A stretch of DNA of 64,000 nt from assembly GCA_934448295.1 (NCBI GenBank), contig CAKSEY010000017.1, positions 12,612 through 76,611 of the forward strand. Direction: 5' to 3'. The stretch is from an uncultured Oscillospiraceae bacterium. GTDB taxonomy: Bacteria; Bacillota; Clostridia; Oscillospirales; Ruminococcaceae. Of this stretch, positions 16,364 to 25,434 are shown in pieces. Positions within the stretch are counted from its first letter, which is position 1. Every line of letters starts with the position of its first letter. Below the pieces are notes generated by a model that searched no databases, was not told where the DNA came from, and saw only the letters and a list, made by a program, of their open reading frames with translations. Position numbers and translations under genes: made by a program.

Positions 16364-17659
16364 ATGAATTATCTTGAAATTGAAAATGTCATCGGACGCG
16401 AGATCATTGACTCCCGTGGAAATCCTACGGTAGAGGCTGAGGTGTGGCTGGCAGACGAAACTATCGCCCGCGGCGCAGCTCCCAGCGGAGCCTCCACAGG
16501 CGAATTCGAAGCACTGGAGCTCCGTGACGGCGACAAATCACGCTTTGGCGGAAAGGGCGTATCCAAGGCGGTCAACAATGTGAACACCGTAATACGCGAC
16601 GCCATCGTCGGCATGGACGCTTCCGACATCTACGCCATAGACAGCGCAATGATCAAGGCTGACGGAACAAAGGACAAGAGCAAGCTCGGCGCAAACGCTA
16701 TACTTGCCGTTTCCATCGCGTGCGCAAGGGCTGCGGCTGTTTCCCTTGATATCCCGCTGTACAGATTCCTTGGCGGCGTAAACGCCAACAGGCTCCCTGT
16801 TCCCATGATGAATATTCTGAACGGCGGCGCGCACGCTGCGAACACCGTTGACGTGCAGGAATTCATGATCATGCCGGTGGGCGCAAAGAGCTTCACCGAG
16901 GGTCTGCGCTGGTGCACCGAGGTGTTCCACGCGCTTGCAGCTCTGCTGAAGAGCAAGGGTCTTGCAACGTCAGTCGGCGACGAGGGCGGCTTCGCTCCTG
17001 ACCTCGCCAGCGACGAGGAGGCTATCCAGTATATCCTGAGCGCAGTAGAAAAGGCAGGCTACAAGCCCGGCGAGGATTTCGTGCTGGCAATGGACGCGGC
17101 TTCCTCCGAGTGGAAGAGCGGCGAAAATGGCAAGTATCACCTGCCAAAATCCGGCAAGGACTTCACCTCTGCCGAGCTGGTGGCTCACTGGGCGCAGCTC
17201 TGTGAAAAGTACCCCATCTACTCCATCGAGGACGGTCTTGACGAAGAGGACTGGGAGGGCTGGCAGATCATGACCAAGGAACTCGGCGGCAAGGTTCAGC
17301 TTGTTGGCGACGACCTGTTCGTTACAAACACCGAGCGTCTTTCAAAGGGAATTTCCCTCGGCTGCGGAAACTCTATCCTCATCAAGCTGAACCAGATAGG
17401 CTCCGTTTCTGAGACACTGGAGGCTATCAAGATGGCGCACAAGGCTGGCTATACCGCCATTGCTTCTCACCGCTCCGGCGAAACCGAGGACACCACTATC
17501 GCCGACCTGGCTGTGGCTCTTAACACCTGCCAGATAAAGACCGGCGCTCCCAGCAGAAGCGAACGTACAGCAAAGTACAATCAGCTCATACGCATTGAGG
17601 AGCAGCTCGGCGCGTCCGCTGTTTATCCCGGAAAGAACGCATTCAGCTTTATGAAGTAA
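16364..17659 (+). CDS. eno: Enolase
   Basis: Converts 2-phosphoglycerate to phosphoenolpyruvate in glycolysis. 431 residues, the usual bacterial length. Family motifs are complete: GAAPSGASTGEFEALELRD at the substrate loop, the metal-binding regions MDAASSEW, SIEDGLDEEDWEGW and VGDDLFVTN, and the signature SHRSGETEDTTIADLAVAL. Strong promoter and long leader suggest high expression; the codon use is that of a highly expressed gene. Single gene with its own terminator. Confidence 0.98.
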   Translation: MNYLEIENVIGREIIDSRGNPTVEAEVWLADETIARGAAPSGASTGEFEALELRDGDKSRFGGKGVSKAVNNVNTVIRDAIVGMDASDIYAIDSAMIKADGTKDKSKLGANAILAVSIACARAAAVSLDIPLYRFLGGVNANRLPVPMMNILNGGAHAANTVDVQEFMIMPVGAKSFTEGLRWCTEVFHALAALLKSKGLATSVGDEGGFAPDLASDEEAIQYILSAVEKAGYKPGEDFVLAMDAASSEWKSGENGKYHLPKSGKDFTSAELVAHWAQLCEKYPIYSIEDGLDEEDWEGWQIMTKELGGKVQLVGDDLFVTNTERLSKGISLGCGNSILIKLNQIGSVSETLEAIKMAHKAGYTAIASHRSGETEDTTIADLAVALNTCQIKTGAPSRSERTAKYNQLIRIEEQLGASAVYPGKNAFSFMK

Positions 17660-17679
17660 CCCCCAATCTTCTCCATTTT

Positions 17680-17714
17680 GTGAGCCGCATAGCCTGCGGC
17701 TCACATTTTCCTTT
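17680..17714 (+). terminator. Terminator of enolase
   Basis: Stem GTGAGCCGCA/TGCGGCTCAC followed by ATTTTCCTTT, about 20 nt after the stop codon. Confidence 0.85.
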
Positions 17715-17725
17715 CAGCATACAAA

Positions 17726-17758
17726 GAACACCCGGAACAGTTTTACTTCCGGGTGTTC
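17726..17758 (-). terminator. Terminator of trpS
   Basis: A 12-bp perfect stem GAACACCCGGAA/TTCCGGGTGTTC, 22 nt past the trpS stop. The T run is short on both strands, so it may work in either direction between the convergent eno and trpS. Confidence 0.7.
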
Positions 17759-17780
17759 TGCGTTTTATTGGAAAACAATA

Positions 17781-18887
17781 TTACTGCTTTGCTTTTCTGA
17801 GAAGCTCCTCCCACTCCTTAACGATGGAGCGGTCGGTGAAATAATCTATCTTCATTGCCCTGCGGACGCGGGCGAGAGTCTCGTTGGTCTTTTCCACTGC
17901 CCTTGCGGTGCCATCCGTGATGATGTCGTATACGGAGCCGATGTCCTTTTCCCACTTCGCGCGCTCTGCCCTGATGGGGCTGAGGGTCTCCTCAAGCACA
18001 TTCAGCAGGAATTTCTTGCAGGTTCCATCGCCAAGTCCGCCGCGGCGGTAGTGCTCCTTCATTTCCTCGAGATTTGCATAATCGGGGAGATACTCGGCAA
18101 AATGCGCGTCCGTGCAGAATGCGTCAAGGTATGTGAATACCACGTTCCCCTCTGTATGTCCGGGGTCGCTTATCTGGAGGTGCAGCGGGTCGGTGTACAT
18201 CTTTCCGTTGATCTGCTTCTTTACCGAGGCTGACGAATCGGAAAGGTAAATGCAGTTGCCGAGGGATTTGCTCATCTTCGCCTTGCCGTCTACGCCGGGA
18301 AGCCTGCGCTGTGTCTCGTTTTCAGGGATCATCGCCTTGGGCATGACCAGGGTCTCGCCGTAAATCCTGTTGAACTTCTCCACGATCTCTCTCGCCTGTT
18401 CAAGCATCGGGAGCTGATCCTCGCCGACAGGCACAACGTTTGCGTCAAACGCGGTAATGTCCGCCGCCTGCGAGATAGGATAAGTAAAGAATCCGGTGGG
18501 CAGACCCTCGTCCGCGAAGCCGCGCATCTGTATCTCAGCCTTTACCGTTGGATTTCTGGACAGCCTTGCGGTGGTAACCAGGTTGAGATAATAGAACGTC
18601 AGCGCATGCAGAGCCGGCAGGGCTGACTGCACGCATATCGTTGACTTTGCCGGGTCGATCCCCACGGAGAGATAATCCAGCACAACGTTTATGATGTTTT
18701 CGCGGATCTTTCCGGGATTATCTGCGTTATCGGTGAGCGCCTGGTCGTCGGCGATAAGAATATTTATCTCGTCGTACTGCCCGGAGTTCTGAAGCTCCAC
18801 CCTTCTTTTGAGTGAACCGACATAGTGACCCAGGTGCAGCCGCCCGGTCGGACGGTCGCCGGTAAGGATTATATTTTTACTTTCCAT
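17781..18887 (-). CDS. trpS: Tryptophanyl-tRNA synthetase
   Basis: Charges tRNA-Trp. Class I synthetase, 368 residues from the ATG at 18887, preceded by CTGGAGG. HIGH-type motif in GDRPTGRLHLGHYVG; KMSKS intact in AKMSKSLGNCIYLSD. The gene is monocistronic with a 50-nt leader from a consensus promoter, too short for a T-box, so tryptophan starvation control by that route is absent. A longer in-frame start would extend 16 residues without a ribosome site. Confidence 0.97.
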   Translation of the reverse strand: MESKNIILTGDRPTGRLHLGHYVGSLKRRVELQNSGQYDEINILIADDQALTDNADNPGKIRENIINVVLDYLSVGIDPAKSTICVQSALPALHALTFYYLNLVTTARLSRNPTVKAEIQMRGFADEGLPTGFFTYPISQAADITAFDANVVPVGEDQLPMLEQAREIVEKFNRIYGETLVMPKAMIPENETQRRLPGVDGKAKMSKSLGNCIYLSDSSASVKKQINGKMYTDPLHLQISDPGHTEGNVVFTYLDAFCTDAHFAEYLPDYANLEEMKEHYRRGGLGDGTCKKFLLNVLEETLSPIRAERAKWEKDIGSVYDIITDGTARAVEKTNETLARVRRAMKIDYFTDRSIVKEWEELLRKAKQ

Positions 18888-18943
18888 TGATGTTCCTCCA
18901 GAAATTTCTGTTTTATAAGCAGATGAACTGCGCACTATAAAGT

Positions 18944-18972
18944 ATTATATCACACATTTAATATTTTTTCAA
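18944..18972 (-). promoter_or_regulatory. Sigma-A promoter of trpS
   Basis: Minus strand TTGAAA, 17 bp, TATAAT. Confidence 0.85.
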
Positions 18973-19092
18973 CTACTTTTCGCCGGATAATTCCACAGAA
19001 CAGTCAGGAATCCGCGTAAATCAGTGATTTCACATGACTTTCCCACCGAAAGAGAACAGACGGATAGAACCGCTAGTTCATTTTAGCTTAGC

Positions 19093-20997
19093 TCACCTTG
19101 TAATGTATTGGGAAAGCGTGCAGTACAGGAGCTCCGGGTCTATCGGTTTCGACAGATGGCAGTTCATTCCCGCTTCAAGGGTACGCGATCTTTCCTTGTC
19201 GAATGCGTCCGCGGTCATGGCGATAATGGGGACGGTTTTCGCGTCGCTGCGGCTCATGGCTCTTATGCGCCTGGTCGCCTCTATTCCGTCCATCACCGGC
19301 ATATGTACGTCCATAAGAATGGCGCTGTAATACTGCTGCGCGGATTGCCCGAACAGCTCCACAGCCTGCCTGCCGTTGCCCGCCACGTCTACCTGGCAGG
19401 AGAATTCCTCGAGGATCGCCTTTGCAACGTAAGAATTTATATCGTTGTCCTCGGTCAGGAGAATGCGCGCGCCGTTCAGGGCCTGCGCGCCGTCCTCCGC
19501 TGATTCCTGCTTTGCCGGGGTCTCAGCAATCGCAACGTACAGTTCGACTTTGAATTCCGTTCCCTTTCCGAGCTGGCTTTTTACGCTGATGGTGCCGCCC
19601 ATTGCGTCCACAAGGCTCTTTACTATGGGAAGCCCCAGCCCGGTGCCTGTTGATTTTTCGCCAAGCCGGGAGTGCTCCTGAGTAAACGGGTCGTACATAT
19701 GCTTCTGATATTCCTCGCTCATGCCGATGCCGGTATCGCGGACGTAAAAGCGCAGACCTATTTTCCCGGGGACATCGGTTTCCTTCGGCTCTATGCGCTC
19801 GGAAACGAACTCTATCGTTCCGCCCGCCGGCGTGAACTTCGCCGCGTTCGAAAGCAGATTAAAGAAGATCTGGCTGAACCGCAGGCGGTCTGCCATGATA
19901 CATTCCGTGCCTCCGCCCATGTGGAACACAAAGTTGACGTTCCTGTCGTCTATAAGCGGCTTTATCACTGTCAGAATCGAATCCGTGAATTCCGCGCAGG
20001 TGAACGGAGCTTCATTCAGCGTCATGTCGCCGTTTTCGATTTTGCTCATGTCCAGAATATCGTTGATAATCCCCAGCAAAAACTTGCTGGAGGAGTCTAT
20101 CTTTTCGAGGTAGCCCTTAATGGTCGGCAGGTCGTCCTCTTTCTTCGCAAGGTGGGTCAGACCTATAACGGCGTTCATCGGAGTCCTGATGTCGTGACTC
20201 ATTCTCGACAGGAATTCAGTTTTCGCCTGCGCCGCCTGTTCCGCTTTTTCGGCGGTTATTTTCAGCTCGTCGTTCTTTTCCTGGATGCTTTTGTAAAGCT
20301 CCTTCCGGCGCTGATCCTCAACGGAAATATCGCACCACACATAAACCACCGCATAGCTTGCGTCAATGATCAGCCAGCCGGGATTTGCAAGCTGTACCCA
20401 TGTGAATACTGTGGTGATCACAAAAAAGGCTGTAAGCAGGGGCGCGTTGAAGCGCGGCGTGATTTTCCTCCAGAAGAAAAACACAAGAAAAAGCCCGATC
20501 CCGGAATACAGCATGATAAAGCCGACTCCCACGGGCATAAATAAGATCCCCCTCTCGTACTCCATGTTTTCCGAGAGCGTGAAAAACAGACCCGTGAACG
20601 GATTGCTGAGCGCCGCAAGCGCATATACGCCGTATGGGATCATCATAAGTGAAATATGCCTGAGCAGCTTTTTCAGGGAATGATCCTGGTGTATCAGGAC
20701 GTAGGCATAGCCGCCCCATGTCGCCGCCAGAAGCGGCATACTTATTACATAGACCGTCATGGCTATCTGGTAAACCCACCAGTTTGTAGCAGCGTTCATC
20801 GCCGTTGAGGCAACTATGTCAATGATAACGCTGACGATGCTTAATACAAGTACAAAGAAAAAAGCGTCGCTCTGGATATCCATTGTTGACAGCCCCTGTC
20901 TTTTCCTTGTATATCTTTCGCGGTGCAGGGAGAATTCCTTGATAAACATTATCAGGAATACAGCCAGTGCGAAATAATCCGTTTCAACGTGCCACAT
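19093..20997 (-). CDS. Hybrid sensor histidine kinase
   Basis: 634 residues. Residues 1-225 hold about seven hydrophobic spans forming a membrane sensor. A coiled linker leads to HisKA (SHDIRTPMNAVIGLTHL), then HATPase with NLLSNAAKF, DTGIGM and GTGLGL, then a receiver domain (about 505-634) with phospho-Asp in LMDVHMPVMDG and a PKPxD-like SKPIDPE end. No output domain or separate response regulator adjoins, so its target is elsewhere. Signal unknown. The ribosome site GGGGG is nine bases from the ATG. Confidence 0.92.
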   Translation of the reverse strand: MWHVETDYFALAVFLIMFIKEFSLHRERYTRKRQGLSTMDIQSDAFFFVLVLSIVSVIIDIVASTAMNAATNWWVYQIAMTVYVISMPLLAATWGGYAYVLIHQDHSLKKLLRHISLMMIPYGVYALAALSNPFTGLFFTLSENMEYERGILFMPVGVGFIMLYSGIGLFLVFFFWRKITPRFNAPLLTAFFVITTVFTWVQLANPGWLIIDASYAVVYVWCDISVEDQRRKELYKSIQEKNDELKITAEKAEQAAQAKTEFLSRMSHDIRTPMNAVIGLTHLAKKEDDLPTIKGYLEKIDSSSKFLLGIINDILDMSKIENGDMTLNEAPFTCAEFTDSILTVIKPLIDDRNVNFVFHMGGGTECIMADRLRFSQIFFNLLSNAAKFTPAGGTIEFVSERIEPKETDVPGKIGLRFYVRDTGIGMSEEYQKHMYDPFTQEHSRLGEKSTGTGLGLPIVKSLVDAMGGTISVKSQLGKGTEFKVELYVAIAETPAKQESAEDGAQALNGARILLTEDNDINSYVAKAILEEFSCQVDVAGNGRQAVELFGQSAQQYYSAILMDVHMPVMDGIEATRRIRAMSRSDAKTVPIIAMTADAFDKERSRTLEAGMNCHLSKPIDPELLYCTLSQYITR

Positions 20998-21090
20998 ATT
21001 AAGTTTCCCCCAGGCGCGCCAGTCCTTGGGCTGTTTTCGTCAGCCGTGCATGAAGTCTTACAAAGGGACCAGCAAACTAATAACATCTGT

Positions 21091-21119
21091 ATTATACTAC
21101 CTTTACGGATCAAAAACAA
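21091..21119 (-). promoter_or_regulatory. Probable sigma-A promoter of the hybrid kinase
   Basis: Minus strand TTGTTT, 17 bp, TATAAT, with a leader of about 85 nt. Confidence 0.6.
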
Positions 21120-21279
21120 GCAATTACGGGCGAAAAAAAGCTTTTTTTAGTGAAGTTGTACACAATTCCTTATAAGAGTTGACATTGATTATGCATTGTT
21201 CGCTGGTTCGATAATCCATTTATAGGAGCATGATCGCTTTTCCGGATACTTTTGTATAGACCACCGTCCGCCCGGAAGT

Positions 21280-22164
21280 CTAGCCGTTTTTTGTAAGCTC
21301 CGTGCTCACGCAGTATTCAACAAAACGCTCCGCCGCAAGCGAAAGTCCCTTTCTGCTGCGAAATGCAAGACCTATGCTGCGGAATGCGGGGACGTCCAGC
21401 GGCTTGCAGAGTATGTCATACGGGATACGCTGGAGAATAAGCTGCGGCAAAGCGGCTATGCCGAGCCCCTTTTCAACCATCGACATGACCGCATAATCGT
21501 CCCATGTGGTGAACCTTACGTCCGGGCGGACGTTATTTTTCTGGAGCAGCTCTGATATGTCGCAGTTCCCGCCCTTTTCCAGCAGCATGAACGGCTGTCC
21601 CCCGAACGCGGCTATCGGGAATCTGTCAAGACCTGCCAGCGGGTGGTTTTGGGGAATGACCGCAAGCAGAGCGTCTTTTTTCAGCAGTATCGTCTCAAAT
21701 TCCGGTCTTGTGGGAAGCCGCAGGAATCCGCAGTCCACGCGCCCCTCCCATATCCAGCTTTCAATTTCGGAATAGTCTCCCAGGAGGAGCTCATACTGGA
21801 TATTCGGGTATTCGCACTGGAACCTGCGGATTATCTCTGGCAGCCAGTGGGTCGCCACGCTGGAAAAAGTCCCTATGCGGATAAGCCCGGAGCGCAGCCC
21901 GTTCAGGTCGTCGATTTGAATTTGCAGCTTTTCACATTCCTCGCATACGCGCCTGACATATGGCAGCAGCCGGGTGCCGTCCGAGGTCAGCCTGACGCCG
22001 CTTTTTCCCCTTTCAAGCAGGGTCACGCTCCAGTCCGTTTCCAGGTCGCTTATCATTCGGCTGATTCCCGACTGGGAGTAATTGAGCATTTCCGCCGCCT
22101 TTGTGAAGCTCCCGTATTCAACGGTTTTCACAAAAGCAAGATACTTGCTGATATTCGTTTCCAC
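21280..22164 (-). CDS. LysR-family transcriptional regulator
   Basis: 294 residues. N-terminal winged helix-turn-helix: FVKTVEYGSFTKAAEMLNYS and SGISRMISDLE; the rest is the periplasmic-binding-like effector domain. It is divergent from the MATE gene at 22273 and probably controls it through the palindrome at 22184-22204. Inducer unknown, likely a compound that the MATE pump exports. Confidence 0.92.
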   Translation of the reverse strand: METNISKYLAFVKTVEYGSFTKAAEMLNYSQSGISRMISDLETDWSVTLLERGKSGVRLTSDGTRLLPYVRRVCEECEKLQIQIDDLNGLRSGLIRIGTFSSVATHWLPEIIRRFQCEYPNIQYELLLGDYSEIESWIWEGRVDCGFLRLPTRPEFETILLKKDALLAVIPQNHPLAGLDRFPIAAFGGQPFMLLEKGGNCDISELLQKNNVRPDVRFTTWDDYAVMSMVEKGLGIAALPQLILQRIPYDILCKPLDVPAFRSIGLAFRSRKGLSLAAERFVEYCVSTELTKNG

Positions 22165-22183
22165 TGTGTTCTCCTATCCGGTT

Positions 22184-22204
22184 TTGTAATGCGAAGTATT
22201 ACAA
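22184..22204. promoter_or_regulatory. Candidate LysR operator
   Basis: Perfect inverted repeat TTGTAAT-N7-ATTACAA, which contains the LysR T-N11-A pattern. It lies between the divergent regulator and pump genes, 20 bp from the LysR start and about 70 bp from the MATE start. Confidence 0.7.
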
Positions 22205-22272
22205 ACATTCGCTTTTCAGAACTATAATAATATGATATACTATTATTTAGCAAAAGTCAAGGGGGAACGAAA

Positions 22273-23613
22273 ATGAAAAACAGCATTGATATGCTAAACG
22301 GGCCGCTGACCCGCAAAATAATCCAATTTGCATTGCCGATAGTGCTCACGAGCATTGTTCAGCAGCTTTTCAACTCGGCGGACACCGCCATAATCGGGCG
22401 CTACGGCGAAAAAGGCGCTCTGGCGGCGGTCGGCACCAACGGGGAGACCGTTGCCATGCTGGTCAGCCTCTCGGCGGGTCTTGCGATAGGAGCGAACGTG
22501 CTCACGTCGGGGCTGATAGGCTCCGGGGAAACTGCGAAAATCCGCCGGGCGGTCAGCACTTCCGTCATTGCCGCAATGATTTTGGGAGCCGCTCTTGCCG
22601 TTATCGGGACGTTTTCCGCCGAACCGCTGCTGCGGCTCATCAACACCCCGGCGGAAATTCTGCCTGACGCGTGCGATTACCTGCGGGTGTACTGCCTGGC
22701 TGTTCCGTTTCTGACGGTTTACGATTTCGGCGCAGCAGTACTGCGCTCCTGCGGCGACAGCAAACGACCGCTTGCGGCGCTTATCGTCTCCGGAGCCGTA
22801 AACGTGCTGCTTAACCTCGTTTTCGTCATTGTCTGCAAAATGAACGTCGTGGGCGTAGGGCTTGCCACCGTTATCGCAACGGCGCTCAGCGCGGCTATCG
22901 TGTTATTCTGGCTGATACGGGAGCCGGGGGATTTCAAGCTCACTCTGCGCCTGTTTGATACCGCCTGCTTTGTAAGGATCGTCCGCGTTGGGATTCCCGC
23001 CGCACTTCAGGGAGCGGTATTCTGCTTTGCGAACATCTTCGTGCAGTCGTGCGTGAATCAGTTCGGCGCTGACGCAGTCGCCGGCTCTGCGGTTGCTATG
23101 ACCTTCGAGTATTTCACATATTACGCGATAACCTCCCTCGGGCAGGCGGCGACTACCTTTATCTCGCAGAATTACGCCGCCGGGAACTACGACCGCTGCA
23201 AAAAAACGCTTGGGATATGCCTTGTCCTGTCCTTTGTCTCCTGCTCCGCAATGACCGTTCCGCTGTCCGTATTCTGCCGCCAGGCGTCCTCGCTGTTTAC
23301 GTCCGACCCGCAGGAAATAGAGATGTCCTGCCTGAGAATAATGCTGATCCTTGTATTTGAGCCGATATGCTCCTTTTATGAGATCCCTGCGGCGGCTATG
23401 CGCGGCGTGGGCTGGTCTGCGCTGCCCGCCATAGAAACGGTGGCGGGGACCTGCCTTTTCAGGATCGCGTGGGTATTCACCGTGTTCGCCCGTTTCCGCG
23501 ACCTGCACAGCCTGTACATAGTGTTCCCGATAACCTGGGTGGTGACCTCCGCGATGGTGGGCGCAAGCTGCTTCTTTGTCTTTAGGAGGATAAGTAAGCG
23601 CCGGGCGCTCTGA
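22273..23613 (+). CDS. MATE-family efflux transporter
   Basis: 446 residues, about twelve membrane spans in two homologous halves. Family features: MLNGPLTRKIIQFALPIVLTSI at the N-terminus and NSADTAIIGRYG in helix 1-2; the second half begins near VRIVRVGIPAALQGAVF. Drug/sodium or drug/proton antiport at the cytoplasmic membrane. Ribosome site AAGGGGG. The divergent LysR gene likely regulates it. Confidence 0.92.
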   Translation: MKNSIDMLNGPLTRKIIQFALPIVLTSIVQQLFNSADTAIIGRYGEKGALAAVGTNGETVAMLVSLSAGLAIGANVLTSGLIGSGETAKIRRAVSTSVIAAMILGAALAVIGTFSAEPLLRLINTPAEILPDACDYLRVYCLAVPFLTVYDFGAAVLRSCGDSKRPLAALIVSGAVNVLLNLVFVIVCKMNVVGVGLATVIATALSAAIVLFWLIREPGDFKLTLRLFDTACFVRIVRVGIPAALQGAVFCFANIFVQSCVNQFGADAVAGSAVAMTFEYFTYYAITSLGQAATTFISQNYAAGNYDRCKKTLGICLVLSFVSCSAMTVPLSVFCRQASSLFTSDPQEIEMSCLRIMLILVFEPICSFYEIPAAAMRGVGWSALPAIETVAGTCLFRIAWVFTVFARFRDLHSLYIVFPITWVVTSAMVGASCFFVFRRISKRRAL

Positions 23614-23630
23614 TATTCCTGCTGAATATG

Positions 23631-23660
23631 TTGACAATCCCGCCGTATATGTGGTATAAT
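23631..23660 (+). promoter_or_regulatory. Sigma-A promoter of the TIR-DHH-RyR operon
   Basis: TTGACA, 18 bp, TATAAT, giving a leader of about 28 nt to the TIR ATG at 23695, which follows CGGGAG. Confidence 0.8.
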
Positions 23661-23694
23661 TATCCTGTTGATCATATTTCACGGGAGATAATAA

Positions 23695-25407
23695 ATGCGC
23701 ATTTTTATATCACACTCTTCTGCCGACGCAGCCCTTGCCGGAGAGATATGCCGCGACCTTGAGGACAGCGGTTATAGCTGCTTTATAGCGCCGCGCGATA
23801 TCCGCTCGGGCTGCGAATATGCCGAGGAGCTTATAAACGGGATAGACGGCTGTGACCTGATGGTGCTGCTTCTGTCGGAGCAGTCAAACGGCTCGCCGCA
23901 CGTTCTGCGCGAGGTCGAGAGAGCAGTCAGCAAAAACAAGCCCATCGTTGTATACAAGCTTGAAGAGGTATCGCTCACCAAATCAATGGAATACTTCCTG
24001 ATGACCCACCAATGGCTTGAGCGCAAGCCCGGCAGGGAGCGCAGCGAGATAATCGGCGCCATTGAGCAATTCAGCCGGGAGCGGCGCACCGCACCCTCCC
24101 CCGCCACGCATGAACCAAAGCCCAGGAAAAAGAACAGGAAAATAATATGCCTGTCCGCTGCGGCGACAGTTATTCTGGCGGCGCTGGTGACTGCTTTTTC
24201 ATTAGGCGCACACAGGCAGGGGGAGCTTATGGAGCCTTCGGGGGATTCGTCCGCGCCGGAGATTTCTGCGGGTTCCTCGGACAGCGCTTCCCTGCCGGAA
24301 TGCTCCACTGTTTCCTCAGATAACGCTTCTCTGCCGGAGAATCACGCCGCTTCTTCAGACAGCGCTTCTTTGACGGAGAATCCCGCCCCATCTTCGGACA
24401 GCGCTTCCCTGCCGGAGAATCCCGCTTCATCTTCTGACAGCACGACTGCGCAGGAGATCGCCGCTGCTCCGCAGGAAAACACAGCGGCAGCACCACCGGA
24501 AACCTCGGTTCAGCCAGCCGCCGCAACCAGCAGCCCACCTCAAACCACGATAGCCACTGAGAAGCCCTCCGAAACAGCCAGCCAGGCGGAGCCGCCAACA
24601 GAGCCGTCCTCCGAGGACTCCCCGGCGGTGCCGGAGCCGGGAAGCTCGCTTTTCCTCGGGACATACAACGGTCAGCCTGTGGAATGGCGGGTGGTGCATA
24701 TTGCCGATAACGGCAGGAGCGCGGTGGTTATCTCCGACAAGATACTCACCATGAAAGCCTTTGACGCAGCGGAGAGCGGGCACTATAACCAGACGGATTC
24801 CGAAAGCTACTGGACGACCCCCATGGACGACCTTTCCGTGGAGCAGCAGCGCGCCCTGCGCGGCGACAACCGCTGGGAATACTCCAATATCAGGACTTGG
24901 CTGAATTCCGCCAGGGAAATGGTGCAGTACAGCGACTATCCGCCTGCTGCGGGCGCTATGTCCGAGCATGATAACGGGTACAGCACCGAAGCGGGATTCC
25001 TGCGCGGCTTCACCAAAGACGAGCTGGCGGCGATACTTCCCACCGAAATAACCACCAACGGAAGCACCACCACAGACAGGGTTTTCCTGCTATCATCAGA
25101 TGAAATGCAATGGCTGTACGACGCAGACGTGAGCATTTTTGCAAGGCCTACCCCGGAAGCGCTTGAGCAGGACTCCACCGGCTGGTACGCCATGTACCTT
25201 GACGCCTGCGGCACCGATGAATACCTCTGGTGGCTGAGGGACGCGGACGGCTCCAACGCCTGCAAATCCCTTATAGTGAACAACAGCAGCATGGACAGCG
25301 TTATCTCGGCGCAGTGCGTCGGGCTGGAGGGCTTCGGGATTCGCCCCGCAATGACTATCGACCTTTCCTCGCCGCTCATCGCCGGGCTTTTGCAAAGCAC
25401 GGAATGA
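23695..25407 (+). CDS. Membrane-anchored TIR-domain protein with C-terminal DUF6273-like domain
   Basis: 570 residues. Residues 1-125 are a TIR domain: IFISHSSADAALAGEI, the BB-loop-like FIAPRDIRSG, and a Glu in HVLREVERA where TIR NADases carry the catalytic residue. A positive stretch and one transmembrane span follow (about 151-172), then a Ser/Pro-rich spacer with 13-residue repeats. The globular C-terminal domain (about 320-570), with VEWRVVHIADNGRSAVVIS, SNIRTWLN and GIRPAMTID, resembles DUF6273. With TIR inside, the C-terminal domain would be outside the cell, a receptor-like layout. First gene of a three-gene operon. Confidence 0.82.
   Translation: MRIFISHSSADAALAGEICRDLEDSGYSCFIAPRDIRSGCEYAEELINGIDGCDLMVLLLSEQSNGSPHVLREVERAVSKNKPIVVYKLEEVSLTKSMEYFLMTHQWLERKPGRERSEIIGAIEQFSRERRTAPSPATHEPKPRKKNRKIICLSAAATVILAALVTAFSLGAHRQGELMEPSGDSSAPEISAGSSDSASLPECSTVSSDNASLPENHAASSDSASLTENPAPSSDSASLPENPASSSDSTTAQEIAAAPQENTAAAPPETSVQPAAATSSPPQTTIATEKPSETASQAEPPTEPSSEDSPAVPEPGSSLFLGTYNGQPVEWRVVHIADNGRSAVVISDKILTMKAFDAAESGHYNQTDSESYWTTPMDDLSVEQQRALRGDNRWEYSNIRTWLNSAREMVQYSDYPPAAGAMSEHDNGYSTEAGFLRGFTKDELAAILPTEITTNGSTTTDRVFLLSSDEMQWLYDADVSIFARPTPEALEQDSTGWYAMYLDACGTDEYLWWLRDADGSNACKSLIVNNSSMDSVISAQCVGLEGFGIRPAMTIDLSSPLIAGLLQSTE
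24259..24455 (+). repeat. Tandem 39-bp coding repeats in the TIR-protein spacer
   Basis: Five degenerate 13-residue units based on SSDSASLPENxAx. They encode a flexible Ser-rich stalk after the membrane span. Copy number is probably variable between strains. Confidence 0.8.
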
Positions 25408-25434
25408 AATGAAATCCGAAAGACAGGTATGTAA

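Noticed and set aside
18888..18972. T-box leader for trpS
   Set aside because: The promoter lies only about 50 nt from the start; there is no room for a specifier stem and antiterminator.
21178..21210. TTGACA-like promoter element on the plus strand before the LysR region
   Set aside because: No -10 at proper distance and no gene downstream on that strand.
24259..24455. Regular repeats that could suggest a CRISPR array
   Set aside because: They are in-frame coding repeats of a Ser-rich stalk without unique spacers; no CRISPR array was seen anywhere in the window.
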